Assembly: GCA_013003425.1 (NCBI GenBank)
Contig: JABDJB010000043.1
Coordinates: 1 to 60,517 of the forward strand
Length of the DNA: 60,517 bases
Origin: Gammaproteobacteria bacterium
GTDB lineage: Bacteria; Pseudomonadota; Gammaproteobacteria; Steroidobacterales; JABDKV01
Reading direction: 5' to 3'
The notes beneath the pieces were generated by a model. That model did no database searches, was not told where the DNA came from, and saw nothing but the letters and a program-made list of their open reading frames with translations. Positions 52,745-60,517 of the stretch are shown here, piece after piece. The translations under genes were made by a program, and so were the position numbers. The first letter of the stretch is position 1. Each line of letters opens with the position of its first letter.

Positions 52745-52822
52745 TCGCGGCTGGAAGCCGCTCCTACGGCTCAATGCCGGGACAGCGGGCTGCAGTGGAT
52801 CGCGGCTGGAAGCCGCTCCTAC
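52745..52822 (-). repeat. Two REP units upstream of the RAYT gene
   Basis: Two 23-bp units (52745-52767 and 52800-52822), 55 bp apart. Read on the minus strand, they have GTAG head and the same GCGGCTTCCAGCCGC hairpin as the main array. They are in the opposite orientation to the array on the other side of the RAYT gene, the arrangement expected of a REPtron. They lie in the gap between the RAYT start and the end of the methyltransferase gene. Confidence 0.92.
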
Positions 52823-52865
52823 GGTTTGATGCCGGACGGCGGGTTGTGGCCGGCAGTTGTCGGCC

Positions 52866-54308
52866 TTATTGCTTGATGCAGGAGGCAAACAGGTTGACAC
52901 GCTGCTCCTCGTAGCGGATTTCATCGCAGGGCCTTGCGAACTTTGACGCCTTGAACAACCGATGCATGTCGTCCTCGGTGCGATGGATCAGTTTCCAGTC
53001 CAGCACATGATCCATCGTTGCCCGCGAGCTGTTGCGCGGGTGAAAGTTTCCAAGTATCACTTTCCCACCCTCGCGCAGGATGCCGTGCACATAGTTGAGC
53101 AGCTCGATGACAAATTTGTCGGCGAAGTAGTCGATCAATCCGATGCTGTAGGCCAGGTCCTGATTGGCGAGATTTAGCTCCTGGCGCCCCAGTGCGAGGT
53201 AAACCAGGTTGCAGTTGAGCAGGTCCATATGCTGGCGCAGCTTGCGCTGGTCGCGGCGATCCGATACGAAAGCCAGAGCCTGCAGGTCGATGTCGATACA
53301 GCTGGCCTTTAAATTCTCCGGGCTCTCCAGTGTTTTGTATACATCGAACAACTCGGCGGCCGGGCCGGAAGCCATGCTGGTGACACGTGTCGGGCCATCG
53401 CTGCGCATCGCCTTTTCAATTTCATCGCACAACAGGCCGCGCCGGTTTTGCACGGCAGTGGCTGCCGGTTCACGCAGAAAACACTCGTCGAGCAGCGGCC
53501 CGATGCGGCTGGTCCCGCTCGGGCTGTTCTCGTAGATCATTTCGATGGTGAGAAAGTCACCGGCATAGCCACGCGGCTTGGAGTAGAAACGTTCTGCGGT
53601 TCGGGTTAGCAGAAGATAGGGCAGGAATTCCTGCTGAAACCTCGCACCGAGGCTGTTGGCAACCGCCTCGCCCAATTCGGATTGCTGTCCCAATATCTGG
53701 TTAGCGCCACGCGTCAGTTCGCTGAAGTCCGCCAGTGCCTTTTGGCGCAGCTGCTGAGGAACTTCACCGTCGTTTTGCAGTGCCTGGGTATCGCAGTCGC
53801 GCATGAGTTGCTTGAAGTCGTCAACGGTCGAGGCGATTTTTCCAAACAGCTCATCGTCGATGACCCTGCCTTTCTCGCTCCGCTTGACCCAGCGTCCCAG
53901 CGCCGACACCTGGTTGCGCAGGCGCTGCGCCGCAAGCAACGCCAGCGATCGATACATCCTGCTGCCGAATCCCGCCCTGCGTTCCATCGCCTCGCGCAGC
54001 GCATCTGCTGGAATTGCCAGAAGCAGCGTGTTTTCGACAATCGTGACGGTTGCGATGGCAGGTTTTTGCTCGAGGAAAGAAATCTCGCCAACGAGCTCGC
54101 CGGGCCCGAGGGTGGCCAGTTGCCGGTCGGGCAGCGACCGTGTGCTCACGCCGACCAGGCCTTCGAGCACGATGTACAGGGTCGGTGAGACCTCACCTTC
54201 CTTCAGGATGACAGTATTGGTAATGGTTTGCTGTTCGCTGCCCAGCTCGAACAGGGATTCGATATCGTCATCACTCAACTGGTTCAGAAAGCTCAAGGCT
54301 TCTTGCAT
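52866..54308 (-). CDS. cNMP-binding domain fused to SAM methyltransferase
   Basis: A 480-residue cytoplasmic protein. Residues 1-125 form a cyclic nucleotide-binding domain (SPTLYIVLEGLVGVS; PGELVGEISFLEQKPAIATV). Here the cassette ends KPAIATV and lacks the usual Arg that contacts the cyclic phosphate, so cAMP binding may be weak or replaced. A helical middle is followed by a class I SAM-methyltransferase-like domain at about 300-475 (RVTSMASGPAAELFDVYKTL; ASCIDIDLQALAFVSD; GGKVILGNFHPRN). The same pairing occurs in proteins linked to 3-hydroxypalmitate methyl ester type signals. The gene starts 20 bases after ompW-like and is probably in its operon. Confidence 0.78.
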   Translation of the reverse strand: MQEALSFLNQLSDDDIESLFELGSEQQTITNTVILKEGEVSPTLYIVLEGLVGVSTRSLPDRQLATLGPGELVGEISFLEQKPAIATVTIVENTLLLAIPADALREAMERRAGFGSRMYRSLALLAAQRLRNQVSALGRWVKRSEKGRVIDDELFGKIASTVDDFKQLMRDCDTQALQNDGEVPQQLRQKALADFSELTRGANQILGQQSELGEAVANSLGARFQQEFLPYLLLTRTAERFYSKPRGYAGDFLTIEMIYENSPSGTSRIGPLLDECFLREPAATAVQNRRGLLCDEIEKAMRSDGPTRVTSMASGPAAELFDVYKTLESPENLKASCIDIDLQALAFVSDRRDQRKLRQHMDLLNCNLVYLALGRQELNLANQDLAYSIGLIDYFADKFVIELLNYVHGILREGGKVILGNFHPRNSSRATMDHVLDWKLIHRTEDDMHRLFKASKFARPCDEIRYEEQRVNLFASCIKQ

Positions 54309-54328
54309 GTCAGTGTCCTCTGCAAAGC

Positions 54329-54997
54329 TTAAAAGCGAAAACCTAAGGTAAGGCGGTAAACAACGGGGTCCAGATCAACGGCGATGTTTCGTTCGATACC
54401 GCTCGTGTTCAATGTAATGTCGGCATCCAGGTCGTTAAATGAGACGGATAACGTGGTCAGCAAGCGGGCGGAAAGAACGACATCGAATCCCGTGATCAGC
54501 ACCGGGGCGAACCCGCCGTCTATGTGAACCGCGGTCTCCCCGCCGAGCGCAGCCTCCAGAGCCGGAAAGGCATGCGCGGAAGAATACTGATTGTAGGAGG
54601 CGCCAATACCGACAAAAGGAACGAGGCTTCCGGTCAGGTCAAAGTGTCGTTGCAGCAACACGGCCGGACTGATGGCACGCGCTTTGCCCAGATCGCCTAA
54701 TGCGGTGACGATGCCTTCACCTTTCAGCTTGTAGGTCGGGGGTGCGCCCAGTGCGAGCACCAGCGACCATTGATCGCTGAAATGGCGCGTGTAAACGATC
54801 GCAAGCGTGCTGGTGTCGCGCGCAGACACACGAATACCGCCAGGAGTTTGCGGCCCGCTGAGATCATTGCTGCTGCTGTCAAAGCCGTAGTGGAACACGC
54901 CTGCGGCAATACTGTTGACCGGTTCAGTGCTGACCGGCCCGCTGAGTGTGAGGCCAGTAAACAGCACGGCTGCGCTGATCGTTGCTACCGCGTTCAA
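54329..54997 (-). CDS. OmpW-family outer-membrane protein
   Basis: A 222-residue eight-strand barrel of the OmpW family, which forms narrow hydrophobic channels in the outer membrane. The pattern is visible: NSIAAGVFHYGFD, then TSTLAIVYTRHFSDQWSLV, LVPFVGIGASYNQYSS, and an end of DPVVYRLTLGFRF with a terminal Phe. The N-terminal signal is short (MNAVATISAAVLFTGLTLSG). The start is TTG, preceded on the coding strand by a run of seven G and AGGG, so the exact start is uncertain. It leads the methyltransferase gene by 20 bases. Confidence 0.8.
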   Translation of the reverse strand: MNAVATISAAVLFTGLTLSGPVSTEPVNSIAAGVFHYGFDSSSNDLSGPQTPGGIRVSARDTSTLAIVYTRHFSDQWSLVLALGAPPTYKLKGEGIVTALGDLGKARAISPAVLLQRHFDLTGSLVPFVGIGASYNQYSSAHAFPALEAALGGETAVHIDGGFAPVLITGFDVVLSARLLTTLSVSFNDLDADITLNTSGIERNIAVDLDPVVYRLTLGFRF

Positions 54998-55338
54998 CTT
55001 GCCCTACCCCCCCACGCCATCAGATTGGCACTGGTTACAGTCTAGTCAACGCCGGCACGAAGATGGTGCTGCGCTGCCGCAGCCACAGGCCCTTTTTTTA
55101 CTGCATCTTATGTCTCACCCGAGCAAATTCGATAGCCGAAAAGCCTAGACTGGTCGTTACAAGAATCGCCGCGGATACAGCGCGGACCAGGACGGGGGAT
55201 CGGCCGCAACAGGCCGGAAAAGAAAATGCCGCTTAACGGCAATTCTGGACTTAGTCTAATTTTCTTGCGCTATGCGGGTTCTGGACTAAGCTTATTTCGA
55301 ATAACTACCGGCTTTAAGGCCGGGATAAGGGAAAAAAC
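54998..55338. other. Divergent intergenic region with direct repeats and a homopolymer
   Basis: About 340 bases between the OmpW and Slam-like gene starts, with no coding region. It holds a run of seven C (55007-55013), a GC stem (55069-55082) followed ten bases later by seven T (55093-55099), and a 12-bp direct repeat TTCTGGACTTAG (55243-55254) and TTCTGGACTAAG (55279-55290), 36 bp apart. Both repeats continue into similar T-rich sequence. A CCGGC/GCCGG hairpin lies at about 55308-55323. The repeats look like operator halves for the downstream gene; no clear promoter was found. Confidence 0.5.
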
Positions 55339-57006
55339 ATCAAGTCGTTGTGGGTAGCGATCATCGCCCTGCTGCTATGGCCGGCAGCCGGGTGGGGGGC
55401 AGCAGACTCTGCCAGGGTTCAGGCGTCCGGCAGTGTCGCCTCGCATGTCAATGTGCGCGAGAGGCCAACCGTCAACAGCGCTGTTATCGCGGTAATGCGA
55501 CCGGGCAAAACCGCGCCCCTGGTGAGTGAGTCGGCTGAGTGGTACGCGATCGAGCTTTCCGATGGCAGCGTTGGCTATGTCAGCCGCTATTACACCGAAA
55601 AAGTTTTTGTAACCGCGCCGCGGCAGCCGCGTAAACCGGTTTATGCGACGCAACTGCCGACAACACCGGCCGCGCCGGCAGCGCAGCCGGAGCGCAGCAC
55701 CACCGCTGCGCGTGGTGCAGAGTCTTTCCAGCGTTCGGGTGGTCTTGCCATAGCTGCAGGCGAGCGCTCTGACCGCAGCATGCTGGGACAAGCGTCCCGG
55801 TTGATGGCGGAGGCGCAACCAAAGGCGGCGTTTCAATACCTGTCAGGTTTCGAGTCACAGTGGGCGGGTGACAGCGGCTTCGATTATCTGTACGGGATCG
55901 CAGCCCTCGACAGCGGCAATGCCGGCGATGCTGTGTTCGCGCTGGAGCGGGTAACCCAGGCATTACCGGGTTTCGTCGGTGCGCGCATGGAACTGGCGCG
56001 TGCCCTTTTTGCGACCGGCGACCGCGATCGTGCGCGGCGTGAATTTGCGACCTTGCTGGAAAAGAATCCGCCGGCGGCGGTACGGGGCGCTATCGAAGGC
56101 TACATCGACGCCATTGATACAAAACCCGAACCGCCGCGGCCGGGTAACCGCGAGTTTTACGCCTCGGCCCTGGCCGGTTATGACAGCAATGCCAATGGCG
56201 CAGCCGACATTACCGATTTCCTGGGGTTCAGCCTGGACCCGCGCAGCCTCGAGCAGTCCAGTTCGTTTTTCGAAGCACAGCTTGGTGCCAGGGTGCATAA
56301 GCCGCTTGGTCCGACGCTGGCGCTGGAGTACCAGGCGGGCCTGAGTCATCGCCACAACCCGGAAGCCGATTTTGTCGACAGCAGCCTGGCCAGCGCCACC
56401 GCTGGACTGGTGGCAACGACCGGTGCCGGTGATTTCATTGTGGGCGGCGCGGCCTACTGGTCCGGACTGGATGGTGGTTTCAATGAACGCAGCACCGCGC
56501 TGGACCTCGGCTTTCGCGGTGAACTGGCCGGCGACAAGGCACTGAACGTGTCTTTCCGGGCCGGCCCGGTCAGTTTTGCCAGCGCCCAGCGCATTCGCGA
56601 CGTTTCCCGCTTTATGTACACGCTGTCCCTGCACCAGCCGCTGGGTGACAGCCATCTCAGCTGGACTCTGCTAAGCGGCCGCGATCGCGCCGAGGATCAG
56701 GCCTCGGCGTACAGCAATTCACGTCTTGGCGGCAGGGTTGCCGCGGTGTGGCGTTGGGGCAATGACGATCTCAGTGCCGATATCGGTTACCTGCGCATTC
56801 CCTACAACGGCAACACCACGTTTTTTGGCACGGATCGGAAGGACAAGCAGTTAATCGCCGGCCTGTCGCTGCTGCGTGACAACCGGCCGATACGCGGCTG
56901 GACGTTTGTGCCACGGCTGCGTTTTATCAGTAACGAATCCAACGTGGCGATATTCGACTACGACCGCGTCGAGCTGGCGTTCGAATTGCGCAAGGTGGCG
57001 CGATGA
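55339..57006 (+). CDS. SH3-TPR-barrel protein, Slam (DUF560)-like
   Basis: About 555 residues. Signal peptide (SLWVAIIALLLWPAAGWGA), bacterial SH3 domain at about 25-90 (VNVRERPTVNSAVIAVMRPG), TPR-like repeats at about 140-255 (GDAVFALERVTQALPGFVGA), then a barrel of about 290 residues from EFYASALAGYDSNANGAAD to the end FDYDRVELAFELRKVAR. TPR plus barrel, and this last strand, resemble Slam (surface lipoprotein assembly modulator). The start is unclear: TTG 55348 is 16 bases from AAGGG (55327-55331), whereas ATC 55339 is seven away and gives the ideal (M)KSLWVAII. It overlaps the FecR gene by four bases. Confidence 0.7.
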   Translation: MKSLWVAIIALLLWPAAGWGAADSARVQASGSVASHVNVRERPTVNSAVIAVMRPGKTAPLVSESAEWYAIELSDGSVGYVSRYYTEKVFVTAPRQPRKPVYATQLPTTPAAPAAQPERSTTAARGAESFQRSGGLAIAAGERSDRSMLGQASRLMAEAQPKAAFQYLSGFESQWAGDSGFDYLYGIAALDSGNAGDAVFALERVTQALPGFVGARMELARALFATGDRDRARREFATLLEKNPPAAVRGAIEGYIDAIDTKPEPPRPGNREFYASALAGYDSNANGAADITDFLGFSLDPRSLEQSSSFFEAQLGARVHKPLGPTLALEYQAGLSHRHNPEADFVDSSLASATAGLVATTGAGDFIVGGAAYWSGLDGGFNERSTALDLGFRGELAGDKALNVSFRAGPVSFASAQRIRDVSRFMYTLSLHQPLGDSHLSWTLLSGRDRAEDQASAYSNSRLGGRVAAVWRWGNDDLSADIGYLRIPYNGNTTFFGTDRKDKQLIAGLSLLRDNRPIRGWTFVPRLRFISNESNVAIFDYDRVELAFELRKVAR

Positions 57007-58784
57007 AATATTTCACGCCATTAATGATTGTGATGTTGCTGGTGCTGCCGGCTCATGCGGCAAACGAAGCCGGGCGCGCCATGTTTGTGGCCGGTGCGGT
57101 AACCGCCGAGCGTGACGAAGTGGTACCGCTCAAACGCGACGACGCCGTGTTCGAATCGGATGTGATCGTCACCGCACCCAGGGCGCGGGCCCAGTTGCTG
57201 ATGCGTGACGGGGCGAAGTTTGCGCTGCGCCCCGACACCCGCTTTCAGGTAATCGAATATTTCCAGGCTGGCGATGAAGTCGAGCAACCGGACGGGTCGG
57301 TAGTGGTGGCAAGTGACGACAGTGCGGTAACCGAACTGATCAAAGGGGGTTTTCGCACCATTACCGGCGCCGTAGGCCGGGATGACGCGGAAGACTACGA
57401 AGTGCGCACGCCGGCAGCGACGATGGGTATACGCGGGACTCACTATGCCGTGGTGTGGTGTGCCGGCGACTGCCAGCCGCCGCCGGGCATTGAGACGCCA
57501 GCGCCGAACGGACTATACGTCAGCGTTACCGAGGGTCGCGTGTTCATGGCCAACGCGGTGGGCGAACTGACTATTGCGGCCGGTCAGTATGCCTACGTGC
57601 AGGACCAGGATACGCCGCCACGCCAGGTTCCGGCGATGCCGGTGCCGCTTATCGATGTAGAGGCAACCGAGCTTGCCGATGAGGAATCTGCTGCCGAAGA
57701 AGTTCGTCAGGCCAGTGTTGCCGCTGGTGATGATGCCGACGATGTCGGATTACCGGCCAGCAGCGAACCACCGACAGATTCCGGATTCAGTGCACGTGCT
57801 GCTACGCCACCACCGGATGATCCGGCCACTGGTGGAACAGGTTCCCCGGGTGCACCCGGTGACGGTAGTGACAGCGGTGATGGCAGTGATGGTGGTGACG
57901 ACGCCCCTTCACGTCAGGCCAGTCGCGGCGGCAGCGGGGACGGTGGGCAGACCGGTGATCCGGGTGGCCCCGACCTGCTGGCACCGCCCTACAACAGCTC
58001 CACCGGCGGCGGTTTCGAAACAACGCCCGAGATTCCGCTAAACACCGAAGACGGCGAGTCGATTACCGGCGGCGATGTGCCGGACATTCGCGCCGTGGCG
58101 CTGGCCAGGGCGCAACCGTTTACTGCTTCATCGCCACGCGGCCGGCGCACGTTTGCCGGTAATGATCTTGGCGGCTTTGATGCGCCACCGGTCAACGCTG
58201 CCGGCACGCAGTCGTTTTATGCCATCGGTTCGGCGCAGGTGCGTGACGACGGTTTCGATCCGGGCACCGGCATGGGTTGGGGTCGCTGGAGCAACGGCAC
58301 TGCCACGGTCACCCAGGGGGCATCGAGCAGTAATATCAACCTGTCCGGTGCCAGCCTGCACTGGGTGTACGGGCCGATGCTGCCGACACGCCCGGTCATG
58401 CCGACCACCGGGACGGCGACATTCCGCGTTATCGTCGGTAACACCGATCCGACCGACAACTCCGGTAACAGCGGCATTCTCGGCAACGCCAGCCTGATGG
58501 CCGACTTTGGTGCGCTGACGGTCGAGAGCAGCCTGCAGCTGGGTATCAACGGTTCCAACTGGTCGGCGTCGGGTGGCGGCACCATCGTCAACGAGTTGTT
58601 CAATGGCACCTACAACGTGCTGATTGACAATCAGCTGCCCGGCAGCGGCAGTTTCTCCGGGTTCTTTAATTCACCCGCAGCTAACGGGCTGCCAAACGGC
58701 GCCGGCATGACCTACGGTCTGTCCGGGCCGGCCGGTACCACAGTAAACGGCGCGGTCGTATTTGGAGCGCCCACGGCGCCGTAG
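57003..58784 (+). CDS. FecR-domain exported protein with TbpB-like C-terminal barrel domain
   Basis: A 593-residue exported protein. Signal peptide MKYFTPLMIVMLLVLPAHA, then a FecR domain at about 25-190 (AQLLMRDGAKFALRPDTRFQ; TPAATMGIRGTHYAV). An acidic Asp/Gly/Ser linker of about 100 residues follows (GDGSDSGDGSDGGDD). The end, about 400-593, is beta-rich and resembles the small barrel of TbpB-like Slam substrates (LMADFGALTVESSLQLG; GSGSFSGFFNSPAANGLPNG). It has no lipobox. FecR here is probably an independent envelope domain and not an anti-sigma factor, as no sigma gene is near. Overlap of four bases with the Slam-like gene supports a working pair. Confidence 0.72.
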   Translation: MKYFTPLMIVMLLVLPAHAANEAGRAMFVAGAVTAERDEVVPLKRDDAVFESDVIVTAPRARAQLLMRDGAKFALRPDTRFQVIEYFQAGDEVEQPDGSVVVASDDSAVTELIKGGFRTITGAVGRDDAEDYEVRTPAATMGIRGTHYAVVWCAGDCQPPPGIETPAPNGLYVSVTEGRVFMANAVGELTIAAGQYAYVQDQDTPPRQVPAMPVPLIDVEATELADEESAAEEVRQASVAAGDDADDVGLPASSEPPTDSGFSARAATPPPDDPATGGTGSPGAPGDGSDSGDGSDGGDDAPSRQASRGGSGDGGQTGDPGGPDLLAPPYNSSTGGGFETTPEIPLNTEDGESITGGDVPDIRAVALARAQPFTASSPRGRRTFAGNDLGGFDAPPVNAAGTQSFYAIGSAQVRDDGFDPGTGMGWGRWSNGTATVTQGASSSNINLSGASLHWVYGPMLPTRPVMPTTGTATFRVIVGNTDPTDNSGNSGILGNASLMADFGALTVESSLQLGINGSNWSASGGGTIVNELFNGTYNVLIDNQLPGSGSFSGFFNSPAANGLPNGAGMTYGLSGPAGTTVNGAVVFGAPTAP

Positions 58785-58790
58785 AACATC

Positions 58791-60517
58791 ATGAAACTAC
58801 GCTGCACATTTGTTCGCCTGTCACACGCCGCTGTCGCGGCGCTGCTGGTAGCCGGCTGTGGCGGCGGTGGCGGTTCCGGGTCACCAGCGACAGCACCTGT
58901 CGTGCAACCGGCGCCGCCGCCGGTCAGTGGCGTGCAAATTACCGGCACGGCGATGAAAGGGGCGTTGGAGATTGCCGACGTCGACCTGATTCCCATCGAC
59001 ATATTCGGTAACGAGTCGGGCCCGGCAATCGTTTCAGTCGTTACTGACAGCAACGGCAACTTCAATGCGACAATTCCGCCCGGCACCGGCGACCTGCTGG
59101 TACGTACCCGCGGTGGCAGCTATGTCGACGAAGCCGACCGCGAACCGGACCCGGCACGGAAGCGGCGTATCGTGCTCGGCCCGAACCAGGGCCTGGAAAG
59201 CATCCTGCCAGCCGGCGAGACGGTCACCACGGTAACGCTGGCCAGCCAGGCGCTGGTGCTGGCCGCCCGCCGCGAGACCATCGGCGGCACCTTCATGCAG
59301 CAGTTCGAAGCGCTGCGTGCGCAGGCGACTGGCGTGTTCGGCTTCGATGCCATCAGCACCGTGCCGGCCAACCCGGTCACGCCCGATCCTGCTACGGCCG
59401 ACGCCCAGCGCCAGTACGCGTTATTGCTGGGCGGGCTGGCCAATGTGGTCAACCGCGTCGCCGTTAATCTCGGTTTTGCCGCACCCACACCGGAAAGCGT
59501 GTTTGCGGTCGCCGAGGATCTATCCGACGGCCGCATCGACGGCACGATCGACGGCGACCCGGTGCTGGTGGGCAACACCCCCATTGGCGCGTTCGATCTC
59601 AACGAAGAGATCGTGCGTTTCCGCAACAACAATTTCGATAACTACGCGTCGACCGGAATCATTACCGTCGATGAAAACGCGCTGTCACAGCCGCCCGACC
59701 CGGTCAATGCTGTCCCGGCGGGGCTGCCGGAGGACTACACGCTGGCGGTGGGAGAGACGCTAAGCGTGCCCGAACCCGGCGTGCTGGAAAACGATACCGA
59801 TGGCGACGGCAACCCGCTGTTTGCGGTGCTGGTGACCGGCCCGGCCAATGCCGCGCAGTTTGGTCTGGCCGACGACGGCTCGTTTGATTACGTGCACGAC
59901 GGTTCCGCCCCCGGCGTCGACACTTTTACCTACGTGGCATTTGATGGTATCGACGAATCGACGCCGGTGACCGTGACCCTCAATGTCACCAACATCCGTC
60001 CCGTTGCCAACGACGACGTTGGCGGCACGGTGGATGAGGGCGGCACCTTTAGCGGCCAGGTCAACCTGCTCGACAACGATACCGATGTCGACGGCGATCC
60101 GCTCACGGCAGTTCTCGCCGACCCGCCGGCCAATGGTCAGGTCTTCGTCTTTACCAACGGCACGTTCGAGTACAACCACGACGGCGGCGAGACCACTGCT
60201 GACAGCTTTACCTACGTGGCCAACGACGGCTTCAGCGACTCCGACCCGGCCACCGTCACCATTACCATCAACCCGGTTAACGACCCACCGGTGGCCAATC
60301 CCGATGCCATCACTGTCGATGAGGGTCAGACAGGCAATCTGTTGCTGGGCGGTGCGACCAGCGTACTGGCCAACGATGTCGATCCGGACAGCCAGCTGAC
60401 CGCCACGCTGGAAAGCCCGCCGGTCAACGGCCAGCTGACCTTCAATGCCGACGGTACGTTCGAATACAGTCACGATGGCAGCGAGACGACCAGCGACAGT
60501 TTTGACTACAGTGCCAG
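58791..60517 (+). CDS. Surface lipoprotein with tandem cadherin/VCBS-like repeats (cut by window end)
   Basis: An incomplete gene (575 codons visible, open to the window edge). The lipobox LVAGC is followed by a glycine run. Residues 45-190 form a domain starting ITGTAMKGALEIADVDLIPI, like carboxypeptidase-regulatory folds. From about residue 310, three Ig-like repeats of about 90 residues occur, each with the NDxDxDGxPL calcium signature (ENDTDGDGNPL, DNDTDVDGDPLT, ANDVDPDSQLT) and the pattern DSFTYVANDG. It is probably a large adhesin. The start is six bases after the FecR stop, so it belongs to the same operon and may be its third member. Confidence 0.8.
   Translation, partial: MKLRCTFVRLSHAAVAALLVAGCGGGGGSGSPATAPVVQPAPPPVSGVQITGTAMKGALEIADVDLIPIDIFGNESGPAIVSVVTDSNGNFNATIPPGTGDLLVRTRGGSYVDEADREPDPARKRRIVLGPNQGLESILPAGETVTTVTLASQALVLAARRETIGGTFMQQFEALRAQATGVFGFDAISTVPANPVTPDPATADAQRQYALLLGGLANVVNRVAVNLGFAAPTPESVFAVAEDLSDGRIDGTIDGDPVLVGNTPIGAFDLNEEIVRFRNNNFDNYASTGIITVDENALSQPPDPVNAVPAGLPEDYTLAVGETLSVPEPGVLENDTDGDGNPLFAVLVTGPANAAQFGLADDGSFDYVHDGSAPGVDTFTYVAFDGIDESTPVTVTLNVTNIRPVANDDVGGTVDEGGTFSGQVNLLDNDTDVDGDPLTAVLADPPANGQVFVFTNGTFEYNHDGGETTADSFTYVANDGFSDSDPATVTITINPVNDPPVANPDAITVDEGQTGNLLLGGATSVLANDVDPDSQLTATLESPPVNGQLTFNADGTFEYSHDGSETTSDSFDYSA

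Noticed and set aside
55007-55020. Poly-C tract before the OmpW gene as a phase-variation switch
   Set aside because: The upstream ATG (55020 on the minus strand) comes into frame with the gene only at lengths that create a TAG just after the tract. The seven-base run is also short. No coding switch can be supported.
57003-58784. FecR-domain protein as an anti-sigma factor for iron uptake
   Set aside because: There is no ECF sigma factor or TonB receptor near. The protein is exported, with a signal peptide and a TbpB-like C-terminus.

Overview
The window is GC-rich, densely coded DNA from a Gram-negative bacterium, most likely a free-living gammaproteobacterium. The Gor, GdhA, ExoIII and oligopeptidase A proteins look like the enterobacterial ones. 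There are OmpW, lipoproteins, outer-membrane barrels, a PEP-CTERM-like protein and a PrsT homologue, and many c-type cytochromes. A marine or sediment Woeseiales/Chromatiales-like lineage would fit, but that is a guess from gene content. No RNA genes, CRISPR arrays, insertion sequences or prophage genes were seen.

Layout: 1-33 kb is mostly housekeeping and scattered accessory genes. In order: a serine hydrolase, a YSC84/SYLF protein, a PEP-CTERM-like protein, a DDAH-like amidinohydrolase, an HD-type phosphohydrolase, the prlC-xthA pair, gor, a secreted PQQ-type sugar dehydrogenase, a coiled-coil protein, rhomboid, a peroxiredoxin-like lipoprotein, a TolB/TPR membrane protein, a small TonB-domain protein, an actinobacterial-type ATP-dependent DNA ligase, a zincin-like protein, PrsT, a beta-rich lipoprotein, a class V aminotransferase-fold protein, a sortilin-like BNR protein, and a c-di-GMP pair (GGDEF plus receiver/degenerate GGDEF/EAL). 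Four convergent gene pairs here have stop codons that overlap or abut.

33.4-49.1 kb is the most unusual part. It is a tightly packed single-strand run: gdhA, a three-part FAD oxidoreductase/double cNMP-binding/four-cluster ferredoxin protein, a di-heme cytochrome b-like membrane protein, an FHA-TM-decaheme protein, a two-domain GlcG/HbpS-like lipoprotein, a predicted outer-membrane barrel, a large decaheme cytochrome with LVIVD repeats, and a pentaheme cytochrome with an SH3 domain. The order of parts suggests an electron route from NAD(P)H across both membranes. Next comes a CHASE2 adenylate cyclase with a complete catalytic set, then a PilZ protein and, beyond a REP/RAYT element, a cNMP-binding methyltransferase. 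A cAMP-controlled trans-envelope electron conduit is the main hypothesis.

51.9-52.9 kb is a REPtron: a RAYT transposase flanked by REP hairpins in opposite orientations, with a perfectly periodic 41-bp array on one side. Related REPs lie at about 1.6 kb and 29.4 kb. 55.3-60.5 kb holds a Slam-like (SH3-TPR-barrel) protein, a FecR-domain protein with a TbpB-like C-terminal domain, and a lipoprotein with cadherin/VCBS-like repeats that runs off the window end. Together they look like a surface-protein export and adhesion locus.
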